Below are positions 34,839 to 47,458 of a DNA stretch of 64,000 nucleotides, one piece after another. Made by a program: the position numbers and the translations under genes. Each line of letters begins with the position of its first letter. The stretch's first letter is position 1. The notes under the pieces were generated by a model. The model did not search any database. It was not told the origin of the DNA and saw nothing but the letters and a program-made list of their open reading frames with translations. The DNA comes from Hsuehochloa calcarea (taxonomy: Eukaryota; Streptophyta; Magnoliopsida; Poales; Poaceae): the NCBI GenBank assembly GCA_036346395.1, contig JAYEVG010000076.1, positions 1 to 64,000 of the forward strand, given 5' to 3'.

Positions 34839-36747
34839 CTAAGCTGCCTCATCCTTACCCTGGGGCTTCTCCCCCTTCTCCACAATCATATTGCAAACAC
34901 AATGTGGCTTCTCTAGAAGGTCCTTAGTTAGCTTCACACATTTCTCATCCAAAGCAATCAAGTCAGATTTTAGTTTGTTACACGTAATGCATGGTGAGCT
35001 AACAGGGTCCTTAGAAGCAAACTTAGCCAACTTCCTTTCATGATCAATCATATCTTGAAACTGTTTGGAGACGACTTCAAGTTCAGTAGCTTAACTTAGG
35101 ACAGCTTTAAGCATGAAACAATCGGCTCAAGTAAAGAAGCTTGTAGTTCAAGAATTTTATGATCTCGCCTGCTTTAAGTTCATCTTCAAGTTATTGCAAT
35201 TTTCACAAGACTCTGCAGATCAAGGAGCATGGCATAAGATCCTCTAGCAAAGAATGTCCTTACCCTCACATGAGGTGGGAGAAGTAGTCTCATCAAGAAT
35301 AAGTAGGGTAATGACCATTCTACTCAACTCTAACTCAAAGAAGGCACTAACATTCTCCACCTTAACACTATTAAGTTTGGAGGACACACTATCATGTGAG
35401 GTCCTTAACTTCTCCATATCAACCAAAGAAAGCAGAGCATGTATCACAATCATCACTAGAAGGAGCAGATGTAAGAGCAATAATCTCTAGTGACACTATC
35501 TATTTCCTTCTCTAACTCAAAGACACCTAGCCTTAGCTTTAGCATGAAAACCTCCTAGCTTGAGAAAAGCATGATTGAGCTGCTCGTAGGTGGGATCTAC
35601 CTCGTCCGTGTCGGAGTACATTTCATTGTCGCCGAAGTTCGCCCTTGAGGGCCATGAAGCACATGCCGAGAAGTCGTCGCCGCCATCCTTGGGCTCTTGG
35701 TCACCCGTCCGTCATCGCCGCTCCATCCCTCCACCTCGCCGAGGTCGAGGTCGTCAAGGCGGTGAGGACGCTGTGGAAGAGCTTCTTGGCTTTGCCAAAG
35801 TTGCGGAACTTCTTCTTGTCGGGCGCCCGAGCCGAGGCTTCTTGTTGCGTTCTTGTTTGTAGTCGTTTTGCCCGAACCGCCAGAGTCGTTCTTGCCCTTC
35901 TCGGCTTGGGGGGTTCGCTCGGATGTGGTTGGGGCCACCACACTCAAAGCAAATCACGGTCCTCCTCTTTCTCGTCCCTCCTCCTTTGTAAGCGTGGGAG
36001 AATCTACGAGCAAGGAGGGCAAGTCGCTCATCCGCAAGTCGCTCTAATCGATCATCGCTATGTCACGAGAGCGACAAGGAGAAATTGCAAGAGGACTCGT
36101 AAGAGAGACCGAAGTTGAACTCGGGATCGGTGACTGTGGCCATCGATCGTGACTTCGACTCTACGAGACAACGTCAATCTCGTGAGTCTTGAGGCGTGAG
36201 TACTGCCGCATCAAGAGTCAAGGTCGAGAGGTCTGTCGTGTCTTTGATGGTGGTCACTTTCATCTCCCACACACGCAGATCGAGTGCCGTAAGTATCCGA
36301 CGAGCGTTGTCCGAGTCGGGTATGTGAGACCGACCGGAGGTTGCTCAAGATCTTGTGAAAACGCACGAAGCACTCATCTAGGGACTCACCAGAAGCATCT
36401 CAAATTTGTTGTATTCTCGCTTGAATCGGTCCTGCCGAACCGCCTTGATCCGGTGGTGCCCTCATGGTATGCGCCGAGGGTCACCCGGATATCATAAGCG
36501 GACGATGTGAGATATGCGGTCAAACTCACTACGACTCAAACCCTGGATGATGATGTTCCTAGCCTTTGCATTTGCCTCAACATCAGCCATGTTCCCGGCA
36601 TTGATGTTCTCATCGGCAGGAACAGCGAATCGAACCTTGACCTTTCGCCGATGGCATACCGGCCCGGATGTATGTCTCCATTCGGCTCTTCCAGGAGGGG
36701 TAATCGATGCCATCGAAAACGGGCGGCTTGGTCGAGTACTTGTCCAT
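34839..36747 (-). pseudogene. Copia gag (inner element)
   Basis: Start codon on the minus strand at 36747-36745, giving MDKYSTKPPVFDGIDYPSWK, the usual copia gag opening (about 36745-36690). A CCHC-type knuckle is at about 35950-35905: CFECGGPNHIRAN, with Pro in place of the last Cys in this frame. Downstream, 35480-34839 encodes charged, Leu/Lys-rich segments (IDHERKLAKFASKDP, CNKLKSDLIALDEKC) that resemble the coiled-coil C-terminal gag of Sireviruses. Gag forms the virus-like particle and binds RNA. Frame is lost several times between 36640 and 35990. Confidence 0.75.
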
Positions 36748-36795
36748 CGCCACGGCTCTTGAGACCGGTTAAGATCTATTGAAAAGAGCTAACCT

Positions 36796-36808
36796 GCTCT
36801 GATACCAA
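36796..36808 (-). other. Primer binding site of the inner copia
   Basis: Minus strand reads TTGGTATCAGAGC, one base from the LTR. Matches the initiator tRNA-Met 3' end. Confidence 0.85.
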
Positions 36809-36809
36809 T

Positions 36810-38743
36810 TGAAGGACCGGAAAGGCGACTAGAGGGGGTGAATAGGAGCACCTAATCTTTTTCGCAAAGAATGGATTCAACTTGTAAATTACTCCAATAG
36901 CTATGAGAGCTATGAAGATCAATGATTAAGCACAGAGGAAGTCTTATGTTGAATCCACCTCACCCCCAAAGCTCAAAGAAACAAAAACGAGGAAGAACCA
37001 AGAAATCGGGACAATCGGTACAACCACGTGCAAACGGCGGTTGTACCACATCCGCACAACCACAGTAATGGCGGTTGTACCGCAGTCCCGATAACCACAA
37101 TGTTAAGCCCGGTTCATCCGATTGTCCCGAGCAGCAAAACCTCTCGGGTTTCAAAGCGAAAATCGACGTAACTTTTGAACCGCTTGGCCAAACTCTACGA
37201 GATTTGAACCACACCTCCCTAAAGACACTAGGAACCTATTCCAAACAAATATTTCAGAGATCCATTCCAAAGTTCCTATCTTCTTGCATTTGAACGAAGA
37301 AGGATGCAAACAGGGCAAAACCGAAATGCTCCACAATCTCTCAACCTTGGCTCATGAGATTTTGCAAGAAGGTTAGTAATAACCTCAGACATGCTAGCAT
37401 GAGTCTTAGGCCAAATCCTCAAGGAAATCAAGAATTTCATCAAAAACCCTAGAAGAGGAAATGAAGAACAGAGGATGCCAAAAGTGAAATCGAGATTTAA
37501 CAAGATTAGCTCTTGGAAAATCTATCAAATGATCTTGGGGCACTATCCCAACATAGAGCAATCCATTTTGCAGCTCACTAGCACCGACTGACACTTCCAG
37601 CAGCACACGCACAAAAAGAAAGAACAGATCGGTCACAAGGAGAACAAGAAACGAAAAATAAAGAAACACAAACGGAAAGCACAGAGTCCAAAGATCAAAC
37701 CTCACACGCACCAAAGAAAAGACAGCCAAATCAATAAACATCATCTCATATTGATCTAAAGAAAGAGGGATACAAGATTGAAACAAGAGGAATGATTACA
37801 AGCATTCAACTCATCCTCTCCCACTGTCAAAACTCAAGAACACTCAGCCATCTTGAAGAAAAAGAAGGGGACAAGCAGGGAACAACTCTCAACAACTAAA
37901 GCCTAAAGCAAAACAAACTCTCTAAAGCCTATTTTGACTAAAGGAAACCCTAAAAACCCTTGGAGTGTTCAGGTTTGAGCAGCACCCCCTCCATCCTATT
38001 TATAGCCCATGGCTAACGGGTCTCCACCCCGTTACGCCCGCTAAAACCAACTGAGCCCGCTCCCGCTTGTGCACTTTGCGAAATTCCCTGTTCGCCCCTC
38101 CCGCACCTTCGGGAAGCTCCAAGGCCTCGTCTCGACGCCGCAACCACCTCGAGTCCACGCTGCCTTCGACACATCCCGACTGCTCCGACCTCGGTGCCAC
38201 TGCACCTAGTCCGTCCACCGTGTCTCGCCACGACTCCACCCGATGTCCTGCAGACCACACGCATAAAGAAACACAAAACCGGAACAAGTTCTTCACAACT
38301 TGACCTAACGTTAGCTCAAACATGCAATATGCAACACATATGCATGAACACACTTGGATATGACCTATCCCAAAACTCAAATCACCAAAATGGCCGAACC
38401 TCACAATATAATCCAGACAACCGCCATGTTACCAAATGGATCAACCGCACTCGGCCGTATCGCCCAATACTCGCGGTTGTTCCGATTTCCAATGAAAACC
38501 GTAACTCGAAAAAACAACTTCTCCGAATTCTTCAACCGCCATTTACCAATCCAGAAACCACCTCGCGGTCGCATCGCCCATAACACGGACGATCCGATTA
38601 TCCCGACAAAGAATTGAAAGACTTCACGAAAACGCGTGAACCGCGCAGAACGACATGGTCCGACCACACAAACCAAACTCGACCGATCAAACCCTTGTCA
38701 AATACTCATCACTCTCATGGAGACACGACCACAAGGTCTCTCA
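36810..38743 (-). repeat. 5' LTR of the inner copia
   Basis: 1,934 bases. Minus-strand TATA box at about 37996-38004. GGTACAACC near 37017 and GGTTGTACC near 37040 and 37073. Confidence 0.92.
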
Positions 38744-39286
38744 CATCGCGCCAAAGCAGGAATCAGTGCAATCACGAGTCACGCGCCTGGCAGATTCGGC
38801 AGAGCAACAAGACCGCAAAGATCAAAGAAAAGAAGTGCAATGACGCAGCTCCAAAGAAGAAGCGCACATGCAACGCAGCAGATCAACGCAGACTCGGCTC
38901 TGGCCGCAGATCACACGCAGCAGCGCAGCGACACGCACAAAGTCGGCGCCCGGCGGCCGAAAGCAAGAGCGGCAATGAAATGCCCACGGCTAAGAACGCT
39001 GCGACCGGCCACGGCTTCCAAGAAGGTAACGCAAGGATCAGCAGTCGGCAGAAAAATATGACGGCGCGGTTGGGGTGGAAAAAAAGAAAAGAGCTAGGGT
39101 TTCTAAAAAAAACCACAAACCTATTTATAGCTCATAAAAAAATTCCGAAAATACTATTTTTCATGAATTCTTTTTATTTAAATACGCACAAGCCCTAAAT
39201 TCTTTAACTAAATTAACTTAATTACTCTCCGACCCTTAAGACGCCTTTATTAATATTAATATTATTATTATTTTCAGGGTATTACA
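38744..39286 (-). repeat. 3' LTR of the small gypsy element, right part
   Basis: Continues the LTR begun at 26642; starts with the second CATCG. Matches 43645-44187. Minus-strand TATA box at 39121-39130 (CTATTTATAG on plus), ends GGGTATTACA. Confidence 0.9.
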
Positions 39287-39300
39287 TTCTACCCCCCTTA
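39287..39300 (-). other. Polypurine tract of the small gypsy element
   Basis: Minus strand: TAAGGGGGGTAGAA directly before the LTR start TGTAATACCC. Confidence 0.85.
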
Positions 39301-39870
39301 ACGGAATTCGACCCCGAATTCTAATCGCCGTTCTACTCAAATAAAAACTCCACTGCTGAAATTAAACAACAAAACAACACGTACCCGACGCGAACAACTC
39401 CGGATATTGCTCGCGCATGCGAGACTCCAACTCCCAAGTCGCTTTCTCTCGGATCGATCGCCCACAAGACCTTGACGATACCAACGCCTTGTGCCTCAAC
39501 ACTCATCTCGTTAATTTTCGGTACACTCAACTGACGGAAGTCGAAGGTACGGTCTTACTTGGTGGTCAACGGCTCTAAGAAAACCTTGTAATCCTGATCT
39601 CTCCAATACTACCTTGACATCGGGTTATACAAAATGTCGTGTGCCCTGCGCATGGACACGAGACGGTCCTAACGATACACTTTCTTCCAAAAATCTCCAC
39701 AACTTCCAGAAACAAACTCATGTAACTTGGGCCAAACTTCGTTTTGGTACCAAACCACACAATCTGTACATAGCACACTGAACTCCTGTCCTGTCTCCCA
39801 ATCAACCACTTCACATTTGCAAGGAGTACCTCCTTTAAACAGGAACGCACAACCAAACTAGTTTCAAACA
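39301..39870 (-). pseudogene. Degenerate gypsy pol tail
   Basis: The minus strand repeats the end of the fragment at 19250-19459: KVL block, then TWELES-like and EQYPE-like remains, then the TTGTTGTTTAATTTCAGCAG non-coding stretch before the tract. 39575-39871 keeps an open minus-strand frame of 98 codons without a clear domain. Confidence 0.6.
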
Positions 39871-42800
39871 AACTCTTTTATAAATAGAACCCAACTGAAA
39901 ACAAAGGATTCTCATCGCAATCACGCGTTACCAACTCCCCATCAGAATAGTCCAATCCAAAATCAAAGATTCATCACAAAAACCTTTCCATTTTCCAAAT
40001 AGGCTGTTTGCAAATAAACACCACGTAAGCCAAAAGAGAAAACATTCGAATGCCAGAATCAATCATTTTTTTTCCCCTAAATTAGAAAGAATCACATGCC
40101 AACGTAAAGCCAACTCAAATTGTAAATGACCTCTGTCATAAACACATGGCTCAAACAAGAATCAAGAGGGCATTTCACTACCCGAGGAATCAATTTTTTT
40201 TTTTTTTTGTTCTCAATTTTTTCTTTTAGGAATAAACTCTCTCAAATCATAGGATTTCAAATCATCACACTAACTCATTCCTCTTAACAGGTAATCTCAA
40301 AGCGATGCTCAACCTGAGAGCAACAACCGCGCCCATTTAGAGAGACTCTACTAACCCATAAAAAAAAATACTATAGTCCCCCCCTCTACCAAGGAAACTA
40401 TTTTGACAAATGATTCCCAACACCTCAAATAAAATCTACACCCACAATCACATCACCTCCATCTTTTAAGGATAATCAACTTGAAATTCTCTACCCACAC
40501 ACACTGATTTAAAACCAAAGGATTCTATCAATGATCATCATACTATTTGGAATCCACTTTTGTTCTACTACCTCTACACATGATCATTGGGCAACCAAGG
40601 TTCTAGCATAAAACACATGCTCAATTTCAACAGCCAGGACTCCTAAAGTGACTTCTGGTATACTTGATAGAAATCCGCATATTCGCTGTCTAGAATTCCC
40701 ACAATCCAAACAATATCCTCAATCATTAATATCAACCATCATCACTAATCAATTGACTGCCCAAAACGATTTACTTCACTAATCTTGAACCCTCAATAAA
40801 CCACACCATTCTATTTCACCTACATAACCTTGCAAAGTATACCATCACAATATCCCAACTATTCGATAATTCCAATACTCCACCATCTTGAACAAATATT
40901 CTTGGATCACTATTCACTATAGGTTCTACTAATTGTAACATTATAATCAGTTTTGTCCCAACGACCATAATTCCTTTTAGATCCAATTCTCTATGAGATT
41001 TATATCATGAAATGAATTCATCCTCTAATGTTCCTCAATTAACTTGCAACCCAGGGTCTCACCACATCATATACTTGACCACTATTAACCAGTTCCCAAT
41101 ATACACTCTTTAAGGTTTTGTAAAACAAATCGACTATTCCTTTCTCAAAAAAAGAGACAAATAAAAAGATTTTTTTTTTTTTTTTTTAAAAAAGGCCAAA
41201 TCACATTAATCACTTAAGAACCAATAAAGCTTTCCGACTCGTCACTTGCTCAAACCAATTTCATCTACCAAATAAATCATGAACTCCAAAAATTGATGAA
41301 TTCAAAACTCCAAACCTTTCATTTAAACGATATTACGAAAGGCGATCAAATTACATTCTTTCTAAAAGAATCATCACCACACGAAGCCACAATCCTCATG
41401 CATAATCTCACTAACGTTAAGAATAATACACTCTTCACATGATTCAATATCGTCAACTCTTCCATTAATAAGCCCCGAAAAGTTCACCAAATTGTTCCAT
41501 ACTACTTTTCCATCACACCTTCAAAATGAGATTATACCAAAACCATACAACCTCACTACAACATCTACTTTATATTAGAAGGGATCCACTACACAAATTA
41601 AAAGGTTTTATCAAAACCCTTTCATCACGGATATGCTATTGTCTGACTATTCCACAATTGTCTAGGTACGAGCCACCTATTAAATCACACCAGCTCAACT
41701 CTTAGTGATGCTCGACACCAAACTTTAACATTCAGCAATTGTACTCCAACCATTGTTGTTATCAACTAGCTTTCTTATGATGTCTAGCTGCTACCTATTT
41801 TCATTTGCGAATCACTTGAATATTTACCAACACATATTCAGTTGTTCCTCCTCACATTTAGTTTTCAACAAAATCACCCTAAAACTTCAAAAGTCAAAAT
41901 CTTCTCTCGATCAAAAGTCTCAACAACACTATAATCAAATTCATCGTGTCATTCTATAAAGAAGAACTATCCGTAACTCCTCCTCGTAAATTCTAGATCC
42001 ACGGTATTCAATCCTTCAACCTTTTGTACACAATTCCAATAATTAATCATACTAAGGTATATGTTAAGCTATCAACCAAATATGATCACCAAGTGTCTAC
42101 AGTAAAGATAACACCACAATTAATATCTATTAAGGTAATAACCTAGCATCTCCTCAAGTTTCCCTTTACACACAATTAGATTAATCCATTGGTACCAAAT
42201 CCAATAAATTCAACAAACTAATCAATTTTAATGTCCAAGCCAGTTCATCAACGTTCCATACTTCTTAATAGCTCTTATGACTCCAATTAGGAATGGACAT
42301 ACTCTTAGTCACTACTCAACTCGTAATTACTCTATGACAATATCAACTTAATCAAGTTCAATTCTAAGGATTTGGGTTAAGACCAATCATGCATCACGCT
42401 ACAGATCCGAATTCGATACTCATACCTTATCAATGAACTTCTATGTTTACCACCTCTAGCTTAAACATAACAAGTCAACACAAAAGGATTTTAACTCTTT
42501 TCGAAAAAAATAGGCATTAAACTTCAAATAAATAATCCAAAAGAAATACATAAAGCCAAAGTTTTCACATGTTAAAGAACTTGCAATAGAAAACTTTCAA
42601 AGATCCGTAATACAAAGGAATAAAATAAGTCGATTTTCCAATAGGAAGGGCGGAACTCCCACGAAAAGAATAATCCTGCTGGTTCAGGTTCAGGAAGAGA
42701 ACAAACTTTATAAAGAAACTCACACACAATACCTATAACTACTGTAATCAAAGTAGCTACCTCTCTATTCCCATACCACTAATGGTGGTGTAACCAGTAA

Positions 42801-42950
42801 AACCTGTACACAACCACGATCTCAATCGCCTCAGAGGGGGCCCCACGTAACCACGCCATGCCCCGACTCTCCACGCATCGCGGGCCACCACGACCACGCC
42901 ATCTATCCTCGACATAGCTATCAATCACAATCAACATTATATAATGAGTC
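39871..42950 (-). other. Internal region without coding capacity, strongly strand-biased
   Basis: About 3.1 kb between pol tail and leader. The plus strand is rich in A, C and T and very poor in G (for example 40801-40860 has only about two G and about nineteen C). No frame longer than about 70 codons and no RT, integrase or gag motif on either strand. Contains a T run at 41167-41187 and one near 40194-40209. Confidence 0.55.
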
Positions 42951-43179
42951 CAAAGCTCAAAATAAACTCATCCATCAATGAACAACATAACGGAAGCGTA
43001 AAAACTATATTCGTACCTCTCTCTAACCTACTGTGCACTAGTGTGTCAAATTTTAGGTTAGTTAACCATTAGCAAATTTTAGTTGATTTACTAATACTAA
43101 AACAAATTTTTAACAATTTTAGTTTGCCTAAGTTGTTAATCTATTCACCACGGACCTAAAGCCCGCCTCGATACTAATC
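42951..43179 (-). other. Leader and degenerate primer site of the small gypsy element
   Basis: Shares ACATAACGGAAGCGTAAA and CTATTCACCACGGACCT with the leader at 19840-20015. The primer site has decayed to GATACTAAT where the other copy has GATACCAAC. Confidence 0.7.
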
Positions 43180-44187
43180 AGTAACACCTCAAATTTCAAC
43201 ACCGAGCCCGAATGCCACTAAACTACCTTCCAATTAATAATTATTGACACACTTTATAAAACAAAGAAGAAAACAATGATAATCAAAACCATGGACCACA
43301 AAAGAACAATGCATAATTATGGATCATGCGGTAATAAATAAGCAATGGGAAATATAACCAGGTAAATAATCCAAAGTAGCATCAACCAATGAATCCAAAT
43401 TAATAAAGCAAATAGTCTAGCCCAAATGATGTCCTAACTTTTATTCAACCTCTAACATGTCCATGTGTAAACCAATATGGAATGAATAATTATCATGGCG
43501 AATGATCATGTGATGTCCATGTGCTCTACTCGCTCTCAATTACGGCAGCAGATGCAAGGGCTCGGCCACGCAGCCAGGACGCAGCAGCCAGGACGCAGCA
43601 GCCAGCAGAGCAGGAAAAGAAAACGGCAAAGCAAAGACGCCGCATCGGCGCCAAGCAGGAATCAAAAGCAGCCACGCCAGCGCCTGGCAGATTCGGCAGA
43701 GCAAAGCAGACCGCAAAGATCAAAGAAAAAGAAGTGCAATGACGCGGCTCCAGCAGCAGGCGCACATGCAACGCAGCAGATCAACGCAGACTCGGCTCGG
43801 CTGCAGATCACACGCGCAGCGCAAAGACACGCACAGTCGGCGCCCCGGCGGCCGAAAGCAAGAAAGCGGCAAAGAACCGCCCACGGCTCGGCAATGCTCG
43901 CGACCGCCACGGCTTCAGCCAAGAAGGTAACGCAAGGATCAGCAGTCGGCAGAAAAATATGACGGCGCGGTTGGGGTGGAAAAAAAGAAAAGAGCTAGGG
44001 TTTCTAAAAAAAACCACAAACCTATTTATAGCTCATAAAAAAATTCCGAAAATACTATTTTTCATGAATTCTTTTTATTTAAATACGCACAAGCCCTAAA
44101 TTCTTTAACTAAATTAACTTAATTACTCTCCGACCCTTAAGACGCCTTTATTAATATTAATATTATTATTATTTTCAGGGTATTACA
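43180..44187 (-). repeat. 5' LTR of the small gypsy element
   Basis: 1,008 bases, minus-strand TATA box at 44021-44030. Ends GGGTATTACA, followed by the second CAGAG (44188-44192). Confidence 0.9.
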
Positions 44188-46869
44188 CAGAGTGTGCGCA
44201 TCGTTATTGTGCATCTTTTGGTAGTCTTTGATTGCTCTGCTTTAGCTCGAGTCGCCGGCAATTCGCCGGAGTAAGCTTTTGTGCTGTTGTCGGATGAAAA
44301 TCAGCGAATTTTTCGTTGTCGTTGTTTTGGGCCGTTGGATCTTAGATCGACGGTTCGCGTGCGTGGGCGCGTTCGAATCAGCCCGCGCGCTTGATTCAAC
44401 GTGAACCGTTGGATCCAGATCCAACGGTTGACGTTTAGGGTTTCGCGCGCGTAGCGCTGGCGGGCCGCCGAGCTTGGACCGTTGGATCCGAGATCAACGG
44501 TCCCGGTTCGAGTGAACGTTCGGACCGTCCGAACGCTTCGATCAATCAGGATCGTTGGATCCAAGATCAACGGTCCACTGTGCGTGTGAACGTTCGGACC
44601 GCCCAACGCCCCGATCCACGTGAACCGCTGATCCGCATCCAACCGCGAAGCGTTTAAGGCTTGTGAATCTCGGCGCGCGCTGCTATCCCGGCTTGGGCCG
44701 TCGGATCCAAGATCGACGCTCCTCGTTCGTCCACGTCGATTCTCATTTCTGGTTTTTCCCGAAAGGATTTATTTATCAACTGAAAAATATGATAACTTGT
44801 AAAATGCATAACTATTTCATTTCAAATCCTTTTCGGTTGATTCAAATTTTGTTGGTTATGTTTTTAACTAGACTTTAATTTAAAAATGTTTCCAAACTCA
44901 GTATAACTCCAGAAAATTTTGCTAATGAATAGTAGCATTTTTGAGTTATAAAAGCTGAGCAAAATTGTTTTGGCCATATCTTTTGCATTAAGAATCCAAA
45001 TCAATTGGTTCTTGTTGCTAAATTCATTATAAATCATGACCTTGCTACTGTAAAATTTTCAGAATTTGTGGGGAAAGTTCACTGTTGAGTCTTTGCGTTT
45101 TATTCGCTCTTATCGTTTGTTTCTCGCTTTTCGTTAGGATCAGAAGAGCTCATTGACGATATTATTGATTCTCAGCAGCACCTTGACCCACAGCAAGCAG
45201 GCAAGCAATTTGATCATGTTAATCTCATTATTTTCAAGTCTAATATATTGATTTTAACTTGTATGTATGCATTGCTATTTTGTTGTTAAATTATGGTTAG
45301 TATCCTATAGTTGCATAATCTGTAGGACTTGTTTATCCTTTACTACCATGAGCCTAGGTTATTTGCTATGATTTGAGTTCGATGGATGAGCTCTTGTCAT
45401 TTAGTAGAATACGAATTGGAATTGCTTAGAAATGCTTAGTTTCGGTAGCAATGGGCGATCATCGATCTTAGTCGATGATCTTGATCACACATTTATTTAT
45501 TATGCCATTATGTTCAAGACTTATGCTTTGTTACTTTATAAAGTCAAAAACTGAAAATAAAATTGTTTTAGACTTGGGCACAATGGTATGTTGGTGTGAA
45601 TGGAATGGTGCCTAGGTCATCAAGGACCGAGTTACTTGTGTCACTAAGCCAAGCGCTTATGCGTATAACCACGCGAGAGGATATGGGACCTCTCTTGACT
45701 AAGTACTTTGGCGTGTGTTATCTCCGAGTCGCAGGAGGGGTTGTGTGTGTTGTGTGAAAAGGATCTGTGTTCTTGTGTTGGGTGTGCGGTGGTGGAGATT
45801 AGGGTAGGCTCTCCACCTCGAGGAGCATTGTAGTTGTCCAAGGCTTTACTCGCGACGGGTAGTTGACCGAGGCTTTACAATGACTCGACACAACGTATGG
45901 GTTTCTATCCATACGCGACTCGTAGTTAATGCACAATATTGGAAATGTCTCGTAGGACTTAGTTTGTCTGCTGCATACCAAAGGCGATGCTAATCTAGTG
46001 GCAAAAGGCGGTCCGCATGTGGGTACATTGGTTCACCCCGCAGGTATAAAACTATTCAATAGCCTCGCCCTAGGTTATGGACAAGCTTGGTAAGGTCGTG
46101 CAAGAACTAGACTACAACCTTTTAAATTAAAATTTGACATGGTTGGCATGAATGGGTAATTCATGCTATTGTTGTGGTGACTAATGGTTTAGTCACTTCC
46201 AGGACTGTTGTTGTCTATTTACTGTTATTAATATTGTTCTTTCGGTTATTTGAAAATTAAAAACAGATTTGTTAAATTGCTTTCAATCTATTACATTATT
46301 GCAAATGGAAACTTGCTTTATGCTAAAATGAAACATATAGCCTCCACTTCAATGAGCTTGCATGTAGTATATATACAGGTTTGTTATTCCACATGTAAGT
46401 CTTGCGAGTACATTCAAAGTACTCACCGGCTTTTGTCGGATGCTTTTGTTTGCAGCGGAAGAAGGTGAGCCCCAAGGGCCTCACTTTTGTGAGATGTGCT
46501 GTGGTTTCGACGACTAGCTTGATGTCCTGTCGATTGCCTTGTGGGTTAAAGGCACACTGATTGGCTCTTTTGTTTTATGGCCATCTTATATCACTTTTGC
46601 TTCCGCTGTTAAATTTCTTTATGTATTATGTCATTTGGCCGGTTGGCCTCTCTTTTGTAATAACTATCCTTTATGTATGTCATCTTCTGGTTGTTGTTTT
46701 TGCTTCGGTTCTATGTGAATAAATGGAATTGATGCATGAACTTTGTAAAGAGGTGTGTATACTGCACTCTGGGAAGTATACATGTCTCGAGTCTCGGATT
46801 ATCTGATTTGTGATGCTAGGACCAAGTGGCTGGTTAAGCATTACAAGCCGGATAAACCGGGGTCTCACA
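44188..46869 (+). repeat. 5' LTR of the Tekay element, second part
   Basis: Resumes the LTR after the inserted element; matches 58074-60766 and ends GGTCTCACA. Carries several CCGTTGGATC palindromes (44330-44720). Confidence 0.92.
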
Positions 46870-46874
46870 AGGTT

Positions 46875-46887
46875 TGGTATCAGAGCC
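46875..46887 (+). other. Primer binding site of the Tekay element
   Basis: TGGTATCAGAGCC, five bases after the LTR end; perfect match to the usual initiator tRNA-Met site. Confidence 0.95.
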
Positions 46888-47458
46888 ATACTGACCGTAG
46901 TAACCCAAGTTGGTCGTCTTTAGTATATTTTGGAAAACCCTAATTTCAAAGTATCAAATGATTTATGAAAGCTTAAGGAATTCTCAGATTTTATTCCTCA
47001 CCTATCTTAGCTTTCTCTTCTCATCTTACTCTAATTTGAGTTTTAAAAGTTGTTTTCCTCTCATCTCCTTTTCAAAGATAGTGTTATCGATTAAATGGGT
47101 TTTGGGAACCACTGAGTTTGGCAAATTGAAGTGCTTAGGGTTTTGAAGTTTCGGATCAAGATTTCGCTAGAGGCTTGATGCGAATCAATAGCACGCTCAA
47201 TTTCAGACAATGAGCTCAATGGTTTCGATCGAACCACCGAGCATGGCAAATTGAAGTGTGCCAGATTTTGAAGTTTCTAGAATGGAAGACTTCGACAGGG
47301 AGCTTGGATGCAAAATCGCTACAGCAACTTCAATTTCCGGACAGCAAGCTCGATGGTTTCTAATGGGGTAGAAAATGAGAGGATGATTCAACTAAAACTT
47401 GTGGGGTTAAAAAGGGGTAAGATGTGATACTAGTTAGCTAAGTATCTAACACTATTTT
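46888..47458 (+). other. Leader of the Tekay element, first part
   Basis: No coding signal. An imperfect duplication with period 125 starts at GAACCACTGAG (47106) and GAACCACCGAG (47231), both followed by TGGCAAATTGAAGTG. The leader resumes at 51828. Confidence 0.7.

Larger units (their letters stand above)
27107..38743 (-). mobile_element. Sirevirus (SIRE/Maximus-type) Ty1/copia element, complete
   Basis: Both LTRs run TGAAGGACCG to AAGGTCTCTCA (27107-29031 and 36810-38743), and the element is flanked by CATCG at 27102-27106 and 38744-38748. On the minus strand the order is LTR, primer site, gag, protease region, integrase, RT, RNase H, a 1.8 kb non-coding 3' region, polypurine tract, LTR. 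Integrase before RT defines Ty1/copia. The long gag region, long 3' non-coding region and AAGGGGAGAT tract suggest the Sirevirus lineage. All coding parts carry frameshifts. Confidence 0.9.
26642..44187 (-). mobile_element. Small Ty3/gypsy-like element, minus strand, in the Tekay 5' LTR
   Basis: Bounded by TGTAACACCCC on the left and GGGTATTACA on the right and flanked by CAGAG at 26637-26641 and 44188-44192. Read on the minus strand: 5' LTR 44187-43180, degenerate primer site 43178-43165, internal region down to 39287, polypurine tract 39300-39287, 3' LTR 39286-38744 plus 27106-26642. Once the copia inserted in the 3' LTR is removed the element is about 5.9 kb. Only the tail of pol is recognisable, so it is a deleted or non-autonomous member of the family seen at 18961-22006. 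Confidence 0.88.

Noticed and set aside
46875..46887. tRNA gene fragments at TGGTATCAGAGC sites
   Set aside because: Only the 12-13 bases complementary to the tRNA 3' end are present and each lies next to an LTR end; these are primer binding sites.
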